From CAYNRA01 sp046296415 (lineage in GTDB: Bacteria; Bacteroidota; Bacteroidia; Cytophagales; Spirosomataceae): DNA of 64,000 nucleotides. Location of the stretch: assembly GCA_046296415.1 (NCBI GenBank), contig JBKBLN010000002.1, positions 1,086,430-1,150,429 of the forward strand. The letters are read 5' to 3'. How positions within the stretch are numbered: the first letter of the stretch is position 1; every line of letters begins with the position of its first letter. The position numbers and the translations under genes were made by a program. The notes under the pieces were generated by a model that was not told where the DNA came from, searched no databases, and worked only from the letters and a program-made list of their open reading frames with translations. Positions 8,091-17,010 of this stretch are shown piece by piece.

Positions 8091-9134
8091 TTAGCTATTT
8101 GGTTTCAATAGTCCGGAACAGATTTTATAGGCCAACCTGGGTCCTTCGTAAATAAAACCAGAATACACTTGGACAAGGTCTGCCCCGGCGTTGAGTTTTT
8201 CTTGCGCATCCTGCGCACTTTGGATTCCTCCTACCCCGATAATCACAAAGGACTTTTTACTTTTTTGAGCCAAATAACGAATTACATCGGTGGACCGTTG
8301 CTTCAAGGGCTTACCGCTCAATCCACCGGCCCCGATCTGCTCGATTTCAGTTGAGTTGGCAGTTAGTCCAGATCGCTCGATGGTGGTATTGGTGGCAATG
8401 ACACCGGCAATCTTCGTTTCTTTCACGATGTCGATGATATCATCGAGTTGACTATTGGTTAAATCAGGAGCAATTTTAAGTAGTATGGGTTTCGACACGG
8501 GTTGTTTGTCGTTTTCTTCCATTAATTGCCTCAAAATGAACGTTAAAGGCCCTTTTTCTTGAAGTTCCCGCAAGCCGGGAGTGTTGGGAGACGAAACATT
8601 CACCACAAAATAATCGACCACATCATATAAATCCAAGAAGGCCTGACGGTAATCGTGGACGGCGTCTATATTTTCTGTGATTTTATTTTTTCCGATATTG
8701 CCCCCAACGATTATTCGGCTATGGCGACGTTTTAGGTGAGCGGCTGCTTTGGTAGACCCATTGTTATTAAAACCCATCCGGTTGATGAGGGCTTCATCTT
8801 CTTTTAGTCGAAACAGCCTAGGTTTCGGGTTACCCATTTGGGGTTTGGGTGTAACTGTACCAATCTCAACAAATCCAAATCCTAGCGAGGCTAATTCATC
8901 AATCCAAATTCCATTTTTATCAAATCCTGCCGCCAATCCAACAGGATTGGGGAAGGTTAATCCCATCACTTGTTTTTCAAGCCTCGGGTCTTGGTAGTTG
9001 GCCCATGCCCTAATCAACCCTTTTAATCCGGGGATGTAATGTGCCCAGACCAGAGCGCGCATCGCTCCATAGTGCACTTGTTCCGGATCAAATTTGGATA
9101 AAACAGGAAAAATGAATCGTTTGTAGATGCCCAT
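8091..9134 (-). CDS. pyrD: Quinone-dependent dihydroorotate dehydrogenase (class 2)
   Basis: Inner-membrane associated flavoprotein of pyrimidine synthesis, oxidising dihydroorotate to orotate and passing electrons to the quinone pool. Class 2 is shown by the N-terminal helical extension (FDPEQVHYGAMRAL) before the barrel. NPVGLAAGFDKNG, FVEIGTVTPKPQ and the catalytic-serine loop NVSSPNTPGLRELQ (about residues 179-192) are conserved. I chose the ATG at 9134 rather than 9155 because a perfect -7 box lies at 9153-9160 on the same strand, so a transcript from it would begin downstream of 9155. The resulting 347-residue protein starts MGIYKRF, which fits the family. Confidence 0.94.
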   Translation of the reverse strand: MGIYKRFIFPVLSKFDPEQVHYGAMRALVWAHYIPGLKGLIRAWANYQDPRLEKQVMGLTFPNPVGLAAGFDKNGIWIDELASLGFGFVEIGTVTPKPQMGNPKPRLFRLKEDEALINRMGFNNNGSTKAAAHLKRRHSRIIVGGNIGKNKITENIDAVHDYRQAFLDLYDVVDYFVVNVSSPNTPGLRELQEKGPLTFILRQLMEENDKQPVSKPILLKIAPDLTNSQLDDIIDIVKETKIAGVIATNTTIERSGLTANSTEIEQIGAGGLSGKPLKQRSTDVIRYLAQKSKKSFVIIGVGGIQSAQDAQEKLNAGADLVQVYSGFIYEGPRLAYKICSGLLKPNS

Positions 9135-9152
9135 ACCGTCCAAAAGTTTCGG

Positions 9153-9160
9153 CAAAGGTA
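9153..9160 (-). promoter_or_regulatory. -7 promoter box for pyrD
   Basis: Reads TACCTTTG on the minus strand, an exact TAnnTTTG match, with transcription expected near 9146. It overlaps an in-frame upstream ATG at 9155 and so decides the start at 9134. No convincing -33 box was found. Confidence 0.45.
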
Positions 9161-9265
9161 CAGAAAAAGAGGCTAAATGCCCCTAAACTCAGTATTTTCC
9201 TTCGTATAATCCGATCTACTCTTTACATTTATCGAATTATTTTAATCATTCAAATTAATCTGAGC

Positions 9266-9610
9266 ATGTCTATTGAGTTTCCCACGATCACCTGGTCCGA
9301 CTTTTCAAAAATCGATCTCCGTGTAGGTACTATTGTCCAGGCAGACGTATTTCAACAGGCCAAAAAACCTGCGTATCAAATCACGATTGATTTTGGCGAG
9401 CTAGGCATGAAAAAGTCTTCGGCACAGCTAACCGCATTGTATCAGCCTGAAGATTTGATCGGTAAACAAATCGTAGCAGTGGTCAACTTTCCACCTAAGC
9501 AAATTGCAAATTTTTTTAGTGAATGTTTGATCTTGGGTGTCGTGGATGGGCCTAAAGTAACCTTGCTTTCTCCCGATGCACCCGTAGAAAATGGTTTACG
9601 GATCGGGTAA
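9266..9610 (+). CDS. csaA: CsaA-type tRNA-binding domain protein
   Basis: A 114-residue stand-alone tRNA-binding OB-fold protein of the CsaA family, described in Bacillus as a chaperone-like protein linked to secretion. FSKIDLRVGTIVQADVFQQAKKPAYQITIDFGELGMKKSSAQ (split here for description) covers residues 13-54 and carries the family's DLRVG and KKSSAQL features. VNFPPKQIANFFSECLILGV (about 73-92) is the second conserved block. It begins 131 bases from pyrD, from which it diverges, and ends one base before the A-run of a hairpin terminator. Confidence 0.9.
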   Translation: MSIEFPTITWSDFSKIDLRVGTIVQADVFQQAKKPAYQITIDFGELGMKKSSAQLTALYQPEDLIGKQIVAVVNFPPKQIANFFSECLILGVVDGPKVTLLSPDAPVENGLRIG

Positions 9611-9644
9611 AAAAAAGAGTCCCATGCAGAACATGAGACTCTTT
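9610..9644. terminator. Terminator shared by csaA and the GH144-type gene
   Basis: Hairpin with arms 9614-9626 and 9632-9644 (AAAGAGTC plus CATG against CATG plus GACTCTTT, with a C-A mismatch). The plus side of the hairpin is preceded by an A-run, so on the minus strand it has a seven-T tail. It serves the minus-strand gene best and can also stop csaA transcripts. Confidence 0.7.
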
Positions 9645-9661
9645 GCTTGAATTATTGATTT

Positions 9662-11299
9662 TCACTCCACAAATCCTAAAACCGACTTCGCTTTTTTCAC
9701 TTCGGGTGCCTTCATGAACGTATTCCAAAGTAGACCTGTTCGGTAATTTTCAATCATGCAGATGATGGGGCCCTGGTCGATGGCCAGGTAGGAGTCGGCG
9801 AACCAAAGGTTGTGTAGGCTGTAAGCATCTTTAAAGCCATATTCACCCCATAATTTATCCCCCAAAACATAATAAAAATGATGCAACGCGGCCATTGATT
9901 CTTTGGGAGTATAGGGGAATGCACTTAGTGCTGCGGTGGGGGTAATGACGCCTAAGTCCTCGGTTGGAGAATGCGCGGCATAACCTCTAGGAGAGTCGGA
10001 GGCCGTCAAACCCCAACTTGAGGGTCCATACCCCGCATAATTTCGAGGATTCCGGACACAATACAAATAATTGATTTGAGTGTGCCGAAGGTTTTGCTCC
10101 CAATAATCTCCATAGGCATCCTTCAGGCCTTTGGGATTTAGACCCAGAAAGGAATAGTGGGAAAAGAACAAGGGACCACCAAAATCATACCCTAAAGGAA
10201 GCGTCACGCCCTCGAAGGTTTTTCCATTACGCATTTGGCCCGACATGGCCCACCCTTTGTCGTAAACGGATTTCGAAATCGGAAACGTGGGGGAAGCAGC
10301 AGCGAGGAAATAGGTGATCAAGCATTCATTCCAGCCGTGAATTCGATGATTCATACGCCAACCGTGGTTGGTCGACCAATGCCAATACAATACATCTTGC
10401 CCACCTTGGGTGTACCAGTTCCACTCCACACCTTCCCAGATCGATTGAATGGTGGCTCGCAACTTCTGCTCTTGGGGAGTACTTCCTTGAAAATACTCGC
10501 GAGCCGTTAAAAGTCCTTGGACCAAGAAGGCCGTTTCAACTAAATCCCCTCCGTCGTCATAGGTACTGAAGGGAACGGTTTGACCGGTCGAACCATTGAT
10601 CCAATGGGCAAAAGCACCGTGGTATTTTTGGGCTTTATTTTGAAGAAAATCGGTTAGTTTGACCAACCGCTCCACCGCTGCCTCACGACTGACAAATCCT
10701 CGCTCTACAGCAACCACCATGGCCATGATTCCAAAGCCAGTTCCTCCTGATGTGACCACATCACCTGAGGTATTTCGCTCACGCGCCATGCCTGATACAG
10801 GATGACCAAAGTCCCAGAAATAGCGGAAGGTTTGTTTTTGAACAAGTGTTAGCAAGTCCTCATCCGAAATACGTGGAAATTTATCGGAGGGATCCACCAC
10901 CGTTGTCATTTGAAAACGGTGTAGGGTATTGAGAAGCGTCTTACGCTGGGATATCAAATCTGGGTTGATGACCACTTGGTAGGCGGTCAAGCTTTTCAAA
11001 TCTTGGGTGGGTTTGACTGTCACCACCTGATTATTTTGCGAAAACGCATGCGTCAAGGGTACCGGTGTGGCGGTGGCCCGCTCAAATAGTCGAATTTGGG
11101 CTTGAGCTGACATAGGATCCACGGGGGCAGAAAAGGATAATTCTACCTCTGGTTTCCCTTTAACTTGATTGGCATAAAATCCACCTGATTGTACACCATC
11201 CACTCGAATCGAAGAAAAATAAAATGATTCAGGTTCAACCACAGGTGGCCGACAAGCCAACATAGCTAGAACCGAAATCCATACAAGGGATAATTTCAT
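9662..11299 (-). CDS. GH144-type glycoamylase-domain lipoprotein (likely endo-beta-1,2-glucanase)
   Basis: A 545-residue lipoprotein with lipobox MLAC (Cys16), so it is probably surface-anchored. Residues about 25-125 form an Ig-like domain (ELSFSAPVDPMSAQAQIRLF, a Big_5-type strand set). The rest is an (alpha/alpha)6-type glycoamylase domain (PF10091) with TFRYFWDFGHPVSGMARERN, GTGFGIMAMVVAVERG, LPLGYDFGGPLFFSHYSFLG and SDSPRGYAAHSP. Proteins of this type founded family GH144, endo-beta-1,2-glucanase of Chitinophaga and Bacteroides. It sits last in a SusC-SusD-LamG cluster, so it should act on the glycan that this locus imports. The exact specificity cannot be read from sequence. Confidence 0.85.
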   Translation of the reverse strand: MKLSLVWISVLAMLACRPPVVEPESFYFSSIRVDGVQSGGFYANQVKGKPEVELSFSAPVDPMSAQAQIRLFERATATPVPLTHAFSQNNQVVTVKPTQDLKSLTAYQVVINPDLISQRKTLLNTLHRFQMTTVVDPSDKFPRISDEDLLTLVQKQTFRYFWDFGHPVSGMARERNTSGDVVTSGGTGFGIMAMVVAVERGFVSREAAVERLVKLTDFLQNKAQKYHGAFAHWINGSTGQTVPFSTYDDGGDLVETAFLVQGLLTAREYFQGSTPQEQKLRATIQSIWEGVEWNWYTQGGQDVLYWHWSTNHGWRMNHRIHGWNECLITYFLAAASPTFPISKSVYDKGWAMSGQMRNGKTFEGVTLPLGYDFGGPLFFSHYSFLGLNPKGLKDAYGDYWEQNLRHTQINYLYCVRNPRNYAGYGPSSWGLTASDSPRGYAAHSPTEDLGVITPTAALSAFPYTPKESMAALHHFYYVLGDKLWGEYGFKDAYSLHNLWFADSYLAIDQGPIICMIENYRTGLLWNTFMKAPEVKKAKSVLGFVE

Positions 11300-11359
11300 G
11301 GGAATAGAGTCAAGAAAATGAAAGGGCTACTTGAGTCTACCCAAGTAGCCCTTGAAAAA

Positions 11360-12259
11360 TTAGCGTCCTGCGCTTTCAAGTTGGTATAATGCACTTAAAT
11401 CTCCGTCTGATAACGGACGGTTGTACACGCGAACCTCATCAATTTGTCCATTAAACAAGGCCTGCCATGACTGCACGGCTGATTGCGGATAGCCAGTCGC
11501 TTGATTTGCAAATGCTCCGAACAAGACAGTTGTTCCGGTAGGGAAAACCAAGGGGCCTAACTGTCCTCCATCCCGAACACGGAAATTACGGTTCGACACC
11601 AAAACACCATTTGCATATACATCAATGGTAGACGTGGAGGCATCGTATTTCATGGCAACTTGGGTCCATTTTCCAGCACCACGAACGATCTGGAAGTCAG
11701 TCCCTGCGACCCCAAAATTGTTCAAGTTGTCATGTCCACGACGTAAACCGGTCGAATACTGACCTAACAAGCCTTTCACTACCAAGGTATCAGAACTTGG
11801 GCGGTAAGAACCTGTCTCAGCCATTAAATTAATCAATTGACCCCAGTCGGGTGCTGCATTTCTCGCTTCATTCAAGGCAAAAATACTGGTGGCTTTTCCT
11901 TCAACATTGCGCAAATTCACCCAAGCCGATACTGTAAAGCTGGCCAAACCATTTGGGGTATTTAAAGCAGGAATCGTAGGGTAACGTAGGAAACCCTCTG
12001 CCAAACTAACCGCTTGCCCCTTCACACCCGCTGTGTAGGTTGCATTGGTAGATTGGTCGGGTGCCACATTCGATTTTGACTCACGGCCGTCGCCATTAAA
12101 CCCCCAGTAAGCTACTAAGTTGGCCGCTGCCACTTCATCAGCTGAGTTAAATCCACCGATGGGTGGTAATTGGGGTTCATCGTTGGAATTACAGGCAATA
12201 AATTGTGTTGCCAAAAGAGCTAAACCAGCCCAGGTGAGGGATTTTTGCTTGATTTTCAT
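11360..12259 (-). CDS. LamG/concanavalin-like domain lipoprotein of the PUL
   Basis: A 299-residue lipoprotein with lipobox FIAC (Cys23). Residues about 50-290 form a LamG-type jelly roll: LVAYWGFNGDGRESKSN, ASFTVSAWVNLRNVEG, WTQVAMKYDASTSTIDVYANGVLVS and the closing GQIDEVRVYNRPLSDGDLSALYQL are all typical. Such proteins in SusC/SusD loci are thought to bind glycan at the cell surface. It lies between susD and the GH144-type gene on the same strand with small gaps (about 60 and 96 bases), consistent with a single operon. Its ligand is unknown. Confidence 0.85.
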   Translation of the reverse strand: MKIKQKSLTWAGLALLATQFIACNSNDEPQLPPIGGFNSADEVAAANLVAYWGFNGDGRESKSNVAPDQSTNATYTAGVKGQAVSLAEGFLRYPTIPALNTPNGLASFTVSAWVNLRNVEGKATSIFALNEARNAAPDWGQLINLMAETGSYRPSSDTLVVKGLLGQYSTGLRRGHDNLNNFGVAGTDFQIVRGAGKWTQVAMKYDASTSTIDVYANGVLVSNRNFRVRDGGQLGPLVFPTGTTVLFGAFANQATGYPQSAVQSWQALFNGQIDEVRVYNRPLSDGDLSALYQLESAGR

Positions 12260-12355
12260 TTGTCTATTGAACAGGTTGATCCTCTCACTCCGTCAAGAGG
12301 GATTTAGTCGAGTACGTAAGTGGAAGAACGGAGTATCGTCCACATAGGAAGATTT

Positions 12356-13882
12356 TTAATAGCCTGGATTTTGAGTTAGACGACCACCCGACAGGGCAAT
12401 TTGAACCGATGGGATAGGCAAGCGCTCGTGTTTACCTGCCACAAAATTCTTTCCATGGGCTCGCATTACCGACGCCGCACGCCCTGTTCGGACGAGGTCA
12501 AAGAATCGATCGTGTTCCATGGCTAGTTCAACTCGCCTCTCTTTCCAAATGGCTTGCAGGAGAGCTTCACCGGCGACTTGGGTGGCAGACAACCCTGCCC
12601 GCTGGCGAATGATATTCAGATGTTGTTGTGCTACCCCTATTTGCCCGAGTCGATGGGAAGCTTCGGCCAGAATGAGGTGAAGTTCGCCAAGACGCAATAG
12701 GTGAACATTTTTCTGTTTTCGATCTCGATTGCCCAAAAAACTCTCGACTTGCCGGTTCTCAGAATGATAGGCTTTGTAGTTGTACCGCAAATTCTCGACA
12801 GAATCGGCACTGGGTATCCGAAATCCATCAAACAAGATCGTACCGCGTCCTGTACCGGATCGATCGATAAAAATGATTGTCGAGGCGGCCCGTTTATCTC
12901 CAGGCTCATAGGCGTCGACGAGAGACTGCGTGGGAGTACAAAAACCCCATCCTAGGTCTGTCCACCCCCCACGGCCACCTACACGAGGTCCTTGGCACAT
13001 GGAATAGGCATTGATACCGAAATCTGTATTATTGAATGTACCGGTTTGGACTTCAAAAATTGCTTCCGAACTATTGTCCCCTGCCTGTCTCCAAAGCTGG
13101 CTGTAATCGGGCAATAAGGCATATTGGCCTGACTGAATAACCTCCAGACTGAGTGTCCGGGCCCGGTCCCATTTTTCCAGATACAAAGATACTTTGGCCA
13201 ATAAGGCTTGGGCTGTACCTTTCGACATGCGACCCGCTTGAGTTTGACGACGTAATGGAAGGTTGTCGATTCCAAATTGAAGATCTTCCTCAATCACTTG
13301 GTAAATTTCCTGGGGAGTGGCCCGCGTTTGAAAAGCGGGGTCCGAATTGGCATCTTGCACATTCAATGGAACCCGCAGGACTTTCGGGACGCCACCGAAC
13401 CACCGGACCAAATTGAAGTAATAATAGGCGCGTATAACGCGCACCTCCCCAGCCAAGCGATTTCGGACCGACGATGGCAAATTGGATTCCTCGATCGCTT
13501 TTAGGGCTTGGTTGGCCTTGGCGATTCCATTATAATGTCCTGCCCACAATGCTTCGACAAAAGGATTCGTGGGTGTCAAGGTAAATTCGTCCAGCACTCC
13601 GGCAGTTCCAACTTGATCGCCCGGGGTACTGCCTTTGTCGGCGTCGTCTGAAATAATATTCGTGGCAGAGATAAAGCCAAATCCGTGGACATCTCCAGCG
13701 GCTCCAAAGGATTCTCCACTCATGAGCGAGTTGTACACACCGATCACCAGATTTTGAGCAAAATTAGGATCGGATTCTGCGGTTGGACGGCCTTGCAGAG
13801 GAACGTCTAGGAAGTCTGAACCACAAGACGTGGCGAGCCAACTTCCGACCAAGGTGAAAACAAGAATTTTTGCCTTTTTCAT
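12356..13882 (-). CDS. SusD/RagB family nutrient-binding outer membrane lipoprotein
   Basis: A 508-residue SusD-like lipoprotein with lipobox TSC (Cys20) and the usual SCGSDFLDVPLQGRPTAES start. The N-terminal TPR-like region includes GHYNGIAKANQALKAIEES and RLAGEVRVIRAYYYFNLVRWFGGVP. The C-terminal half carries HLLRLGELHLILAEASHRLGQ and ERRVELAMEHDRFFDLVRTGRA, which are hallmark SusD/RagB blocks. It forms the lid over the SusC channel and binds the imported glycan. Only three bases separate it from susC. Confidence 0.95.
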   Translation of the reverse strand: MKKAKILVFTLVGSWLATSCGSDFLDVPLQGRPTAESDPNFAQNLVIGVYNSLMSGESFGAAGDVHGFGFISATNIISDDADKGSTPGDQVGTAGVLDEFTLTPTNPFVEALWAGHYNGIAKANQALKAIEESNLPSSVRNRLAGEVRVIRAYYYFNLVRWFGGVPKVLRVPLNVQDANSDPAFQTRATPQEIYQVIEEDLQFGIDNLPLRRQTQAGRMSKGTAQALLAKVSLYLEKWDRARTLSLEVIQSGQYALLPDYSQLWRQAGDNSSEAIFEVQTGTFNNTDFGINAYSMCQGPRVGGRGGWTDLGWGFCTPTQSLVDAYEPGDKRAASTIIFIDRSGTGRGTILFDGFRIPSADSVENLRYNYKAYHSENRQVESFLGNRDRKQKNVHLLRLGELHLILAEASHRLGQIGVAQQHLNIIRQRAGLSATQVAGEALLQAIWKERRVELAMEHDRFFDLVRTGRAASVMRAHGKNFVAGKHERLPIPSVQIALSGGRLTQNPGY

Positions 13883-13885
13883 GGA

Positions 13886-16876
13886 TTAAAATTGAATTTG
13901 AATACCACCGGCGATGGTTTTGGTCATTGGATAAGCATTGAGTTCAATCCCCGCATTGGTTGGAGATTCGCTAAGAAGTTCTGGCGTAAAACCGCTGAAC
14001 CGAGTCCAAGTCAGCATATTTTGGGCCGTCACATACGCTTTGAGGGAACCTAATTTTAATTTAGAAACCACAGCTGATGGCACCTGGTAGGATAAGGTCA
14101 CATTATTTAACCGGAAGAAATCACCTCTTTCTAGGAAGTATGTTGAGGCAGGCAAATTCCCGGCATTGGCTTTGGGTTCATTTTGGATATTACTTCCCGG
14201 AACCCATCGATTGTAAGCCATATCTCGTTCCACATTGTCGTTGAGAGCCTGCCGAAACGCTTTTTTCCCATTATAAATGTAGTTTCCTGCCTGTCCAACT
14301 AAATCCAGGGAGAGGTCCCAATTTCCGTAGGTTACTCCTACATTTCCTCCAAAAAACACTTTAGGTTGATAGGAACCGGCAAAAACCCGGTCATTGTCAT
14401 CGATTCGGCCGTCTCCGTTGGCATCTAGGTACTTGAAGTCACCTGCCGAGGCGGAGGGCTGAATCAGGGAGCCATCTGAATGCCGGTAGGCGGAAACTTC
14501 ACCATCGGTTTGAAAGACGCCCAAAACTTGCAAAATATAAAAACTACCTACCGGTTGGCCGTTGTCGGTGCGGGTGGTGTAGGGTTGTGCAGCACCAATG
14601 CCCCCATCGATGATGGGCTGGCCTCCATTTAATCCAACAACCGTGTTTCGATTGAAGCTGGCATTTCCTCCGATCCGGTAGGATAGCTTCTCGCCCAAGC
14701 GGTCACGAAATGATAGCGCCGTCTCCAGACCTCGATTTTGAATGGAAGCTGCGTTGGTCAGTACCACGCCATCGCGGTCACCGGTTACAGAAGGAATCCG
14801 GACGTTGATCAATAAGTCACGGGATTTTTTATCGTAGTATCCGATCTCCCCTTGCAATCTGCCTTGGAGCAAACTGAAGTCCAATCCTAGACTTAGTTCG
14901 GCGGTCGTCTCCCATTTAATCTGGTTATCTTTGATTTGCGTAATGGCAGAGCCCGGCGTTGCGATTCCACCTCCAAATGCATAGGCCAAATTCTGATCCA
15001 CGGTGACAATGTAGGCATCGGAGGCAATCCGGTCGTTACCTACCAAGCCCCAAGATGCCCGGAGTTTCAATAAATCAAACAAAGATTGATTGGCCATAAA
15101 GGATTCCTGGCTAATGACCCACCCCGCTCCAATGGAAGGGAAATATCCCCACCGATTTTGGACAGGAAAACGGGAGCTACCATCTGCACGGAACGTTCCT
15201 GTGAACAAGTATCGATCTCTAAATTGATAGGAAACACGGGAGAGGTAGGATTGACGTGCCCATTGATCTCCGTTTCCAAAGTTGGTGGATGTGTTGGCAT
15301 TGCCTGTATCCAAAAACCAAAGATTGGAGGCTGCGGGTACTTGCTGACGGAAAGCCCCAAACGACTCTCCATAAAATCCCTCAGCGGTGGTACCGATCAA
15401 GATACCGAGTCGGTGACCGGCTTGATCAAGTTGCCATTGCGCGGTATGGTCCATGACCCAGCGAGTTCCCCGGAAAGTTCCATTTCGTAGTCCACTTAAC
15501 GGATTTCGCTGATTTCCACCCGGCATAATAAAGGTGGACGTATCGTTTTCAAAAGCGCGGGTGTATGACCGATCCCAGCCATTGGAGGATTCTGCTCCCA
15601 ACGATGAACGAAGCGTAAGCGATGGAATCGGCTGATACGACACGAAAGCTGAACCTTGAAGGCGATTCGATCGGACTTGATTGGACGCGATGTTTAAATC
15701 CAAGACTGGATTACCCACGTTTTGATACAATGAGGTATTCCCGTATTTTCCGTCCACCAAAGAAGGAATGATGGGGGCAGCCCGGTAGGCATTGTTGTAA
15801 GCAGCTCCAAGATTAACCGGGCGGTCATCGGTGTGAGTGATAGAGGCTGTCCAGCCTGCTTTCACTTTTTTGTGGAAATTATAGTCGATGTTGATCCGTC
15901 CTGTATATCGTTTAAAATCATTGTTTAACACGATTCCACGGTCGTCTAAAAATCCAAAACTAAAAAAAGTAGAGGCTTTTTCGGTTCCTTGCGAAATGCT
16001 TAGATTGTGATTTTGCATGGGTCCGTTGCGCAGAATTTCCCGGTACCAATCGGTCGAAATTTCACCTGCGGGGATGGGACGGCCCGAGGCAGCACTAACA
16101 TAATTTGCGTATTCTGCGGCATTGGCCATAGGAACAATTCGGGTGGCCGAGCGAACGCCTGCATTCAGGTGATAATCGACCGTCAGTTTTCCTTTTTCAC
16201 CTCGCTTTGTGGTGATTATAACCACTCCATTGGCTCCTCGAGCCCCGTAGATTGAAGTGGCCGAAGCATCTTTGAGGATATCCATGTACACAATGTCTTG
16301 TGTATTGATATTGCTGATGTCATCGGTCAATACACCGTCGACTACAAACAAAGTGGCTGTTCCGGCCAAGGCGGTGCCTGTGCCTCGAATGCGCACCACG
16401 GGTGAGCTTCCCGGCCGACCCGAGGCAATCACCTGCACCCCAGCTACCTTCCCTTGAATGGCTTGTGTGGCAGTCATAACGGGTTGCTTGATTAAATCCT
16501 CCCCTTTTACGCTAGCTGTGGCACCGGTGATGTCTACTTTTCTTGCCTGCCCATAACCGACAACCACCACTTGGGACAACTCGGTGGCTAGTGATTCCAG
16601 CTGAATGGTGATGGGTCCTGAAGAGGGCACCACCCACTCGACAGACTTATACCCCACATACGAAATGTATAGGGTTTGACCCACCGAAGCCGTCAATTTA
16701 AAATTTCCTGACACATCGCTGATGGTTCCTTGCTTGGTTCCTTTAATCTGCACAGTCACGCCAATCAGGGGCTCACGGGTGGAGGCATCTTGAATCGTCC
16801 CCTCTACCGCCTGTTGAGCCCAGGCACAGGATGTGAATAGAAAAAGAATGATAAAGTTTCGTACGAAATAGCGCAT
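13886..16876 (-). CDS. SusC/RagA family TonB-linked outer membrane transporter
   Basis: A 996-residue TonB-dependent glycan importer. A signal peptide of about 20 residues is followed by a carboxypeptidase-D-like regulatory domain (VEGTIQDASTREPLIGVTVQ onward, residues about 24-105). Then comes the TonB plug (LSQVVVVGYGQARKVDITGATASV with the SusC signature DVLKDASATSIYGARGANGVVIITTK-like block) and a 22-strand barrel ending in IQIQF. It starts the operon and is divergent from a SusR-like regulator. Candidate operator repeats sit in the shared 133-base gap. Confidence 0.97.
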   Translation of the reverse strand: MRYFVRNFIILFLFTSCAWAQQAVEGTIQDASTREPLIGVTVQIKGTKQGTISDVSGNFKLTASVGQTLYISYVGYKSVEWVVPSSGPITIQLESLATELSQVVVVGYGQARKVDITGATASVKGEDLIKQPVMTATQAIQGKVAGVQVIASGRPGSSPVVRIRGTGTALAGTATLFVVDGVLTDDISNINTQDIVYMDILKDASATSIYGARGANGVVIITTKRGEKGKLTVDYHLNAGVRSATRIVPMANAAEYANYVSAASGRPIPAGEISTDWYREILRNGPMQNHNLSISQGTEKASTFFSFGFLDDRGIVLNNDFKRYTGRINIDYNFHKKVKAGWTASITHTDDRPVNLGAAYNNAYRAAPIIPSLVDGKYGNTSLYQNVGNPVLDLNIASNQVRSNRLQGSAFVSYQPIPSLTLRSSLGAESSNGWDRSYTRAFENDTSTFIMPGGNQRNPLSGLRNGTFRGTRWVMDHTAQWQLDQAGHRLGILIGTTAEGFYGESFGAFRQQVPAASNLWFLDTGNANTSTNFGNGDQWARQSYLSRVSYQFRDRYLFTGTFRADGSSRFPVQNRWGYFPSIGAGWVISQESFMANQSLFDLLKLRASWGLVGNDRIASDAYIVTVDQNLAYAFGGGIATPGSAITQIKDNQIKWETTAELSLGLDFSLLQGRLQGEIGYYDKKSRDLLINVRIPSVTGDRDGVVLTNAASIQNRGLETALSFRDRLGEKLSYRIGGNASFNRNTVVGLNGGQPIIDGGIGAAQPYTTRTDNGQPVGSFYILQVLGVFQTDGEVSAYRHSDGSLIQPSASAGDFKYLDANGDGRIDDNDRVFAGSYQPKVFFGGNVGVTYGNWDLSLDLVGQAGNYIYNGKKAFRQALNDNVERDMAYNRWVPGSNIQNEPKANAGNLPASTYFLERGDFFRLNNVTLSYQVPSAVVSKLKLGSLKAYVTAQNMLTWTRFSGFTPELLSESPTNAGIELNAYPMTKTIAGGIQIQF

Positions 16877-16941
16877 GTCTATATTGTAATAGTGCTAAAT
16901 TTGAACGACAAAGTACTATGTCAAATTTTTTAAAACCTAAA

Positions 16942-17010
16942 TTTTGACTACATCAATACTACATCATTCCCTACGTATAGTGGCATACAATCGCATTTTT
17001 GACTACATCA
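16942..17010. promoter_or_regulatory. Direct repeats between susC and its regulator
   Basis: TTTTGACTACATCA occurs at 16942-16955 and again at 16997-17010 (55 bases apart), and the core ACTACATCA occurs a third time at 16958-16966. The last copy runs into the regulator start codon. Placement in the divergent gap suggests an operator for the PUL and for autoregulation, but this is inference. Confidence 0.4.
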
